This document shows positions 60,548 to 60,560 of a stretch of DNA of 60,560 nt, one piece after another; position 1 is the first letter of the stretch; the number at the start of each line of letters is the position of its first letter. Origin of the DNA: Deltaproteobacteria bacterium Ga0077550. Lineage in GTDB: Bacteria > Myxococcota_A > Polyangia > Nannocystales > Nannocystaceae. The stretch lies in contig LNFB01000389.1 of the NCBI GenBank assembly GCA_001464385.1, positions 1-60,560 on the forward strand, read 5' to 3'. The translations under genes and the position numbers were made by a program. Below the pieces are notes generated by a model. The model did not search any database, was not told where the DNA came from, and saw nothing but the letters and a program-made list of their open reading frames with translations.

Positions 60548-60560
60548 TGGGACAACGGTA

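Overview
The window is very GC-rich, gene-dense bacterial chromosome and looks like a myxobacterium (Myxococcota), most plausibly of the Nannocystis/Plesiocystis side. The evidence is three AgmX/PglI-type C-terminal tails, very large TPR proteins, a Pkn-type Ser/Thr kinase, a fibro-slime protein, a myxobacterial-style retron, and many lipoproteins whose lipobox Cys is followed by 'GDD' and a long Ser/Thr/Gly/Asp linker. This placement is inferred from gene content, not from a marker gene.

Layout. (1) 1-16941, + strand: a block resembling the Glt/Agl gliding-motility genes of Myxococcus xanthus. It holds a 5'-truncated AgmX-tail protein, a frameshifted AgmX-tail lipoprotein, an FHA/membrane/AgmX-tail protein, a TPR lipoprotein and a 3994-residue TPR protein with its own sigma-70-like promoter. 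A strong bidirectional hairpin ends it. (2) 17020-23026: an FHA-GAF-adenylate cyclase followed by a half-length HyuB-like protein, a small membrane protein, and a divergent methyltransferase-fold/coiled-coil protein. (3) 23188-28253: tRNA-Leu(CAG), a DUF5818 protein, a HEAT-cyclophilin lipoprotein overlapping a ThiD-like kinase, and an LRR lipoprotein. (4) 28254-37679: a divergent leader region with overlapping hairpins, a small unknown protein, a GlcD-type FAD oxidoreductase, several lipoproteins, tRNA-Leu(TAG), a SpoU methyltransferase, and a CMP-sugar synthetase/KdsC phosphatase fusion. (5) 37755-48641: thioredoxin reductase, a DegP-like protease, a C45-type Ntn hydrolase, a lamin-tail lipoprotein, phosphoenolpyruvate synthase, acyl-CoA synthetase and hemerythrin. 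(6) 48658-56349: an export region with a MacAB-type pump (adaptor, ATPase, permease) and a heterodimeric MdlAB-type ABC exporter with one degenerate ATP site, preceded by a lipoprotein. (7) 56449-60560: a retron (msr-msd RNA and reverse transcriptase) with a TPR-bearing Ser/Thr kinase 44 bp downstream.

The most interesting element is the retron at the right edge. On the minus strand a 15-nt a1 arm (60533-60547) is perfectly complementary to an a2 arm (60383-60397). Between them lie two msr-like hairpins and a closed msd-like structure. A second exact copy of the a2 arm (60334-60348) contains the start codon of the reverse transcriptase. This suggests that RNA folding and RT translation could be coupled. 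No stretch above about 290 bases lacks a recognisable gene or RNA.
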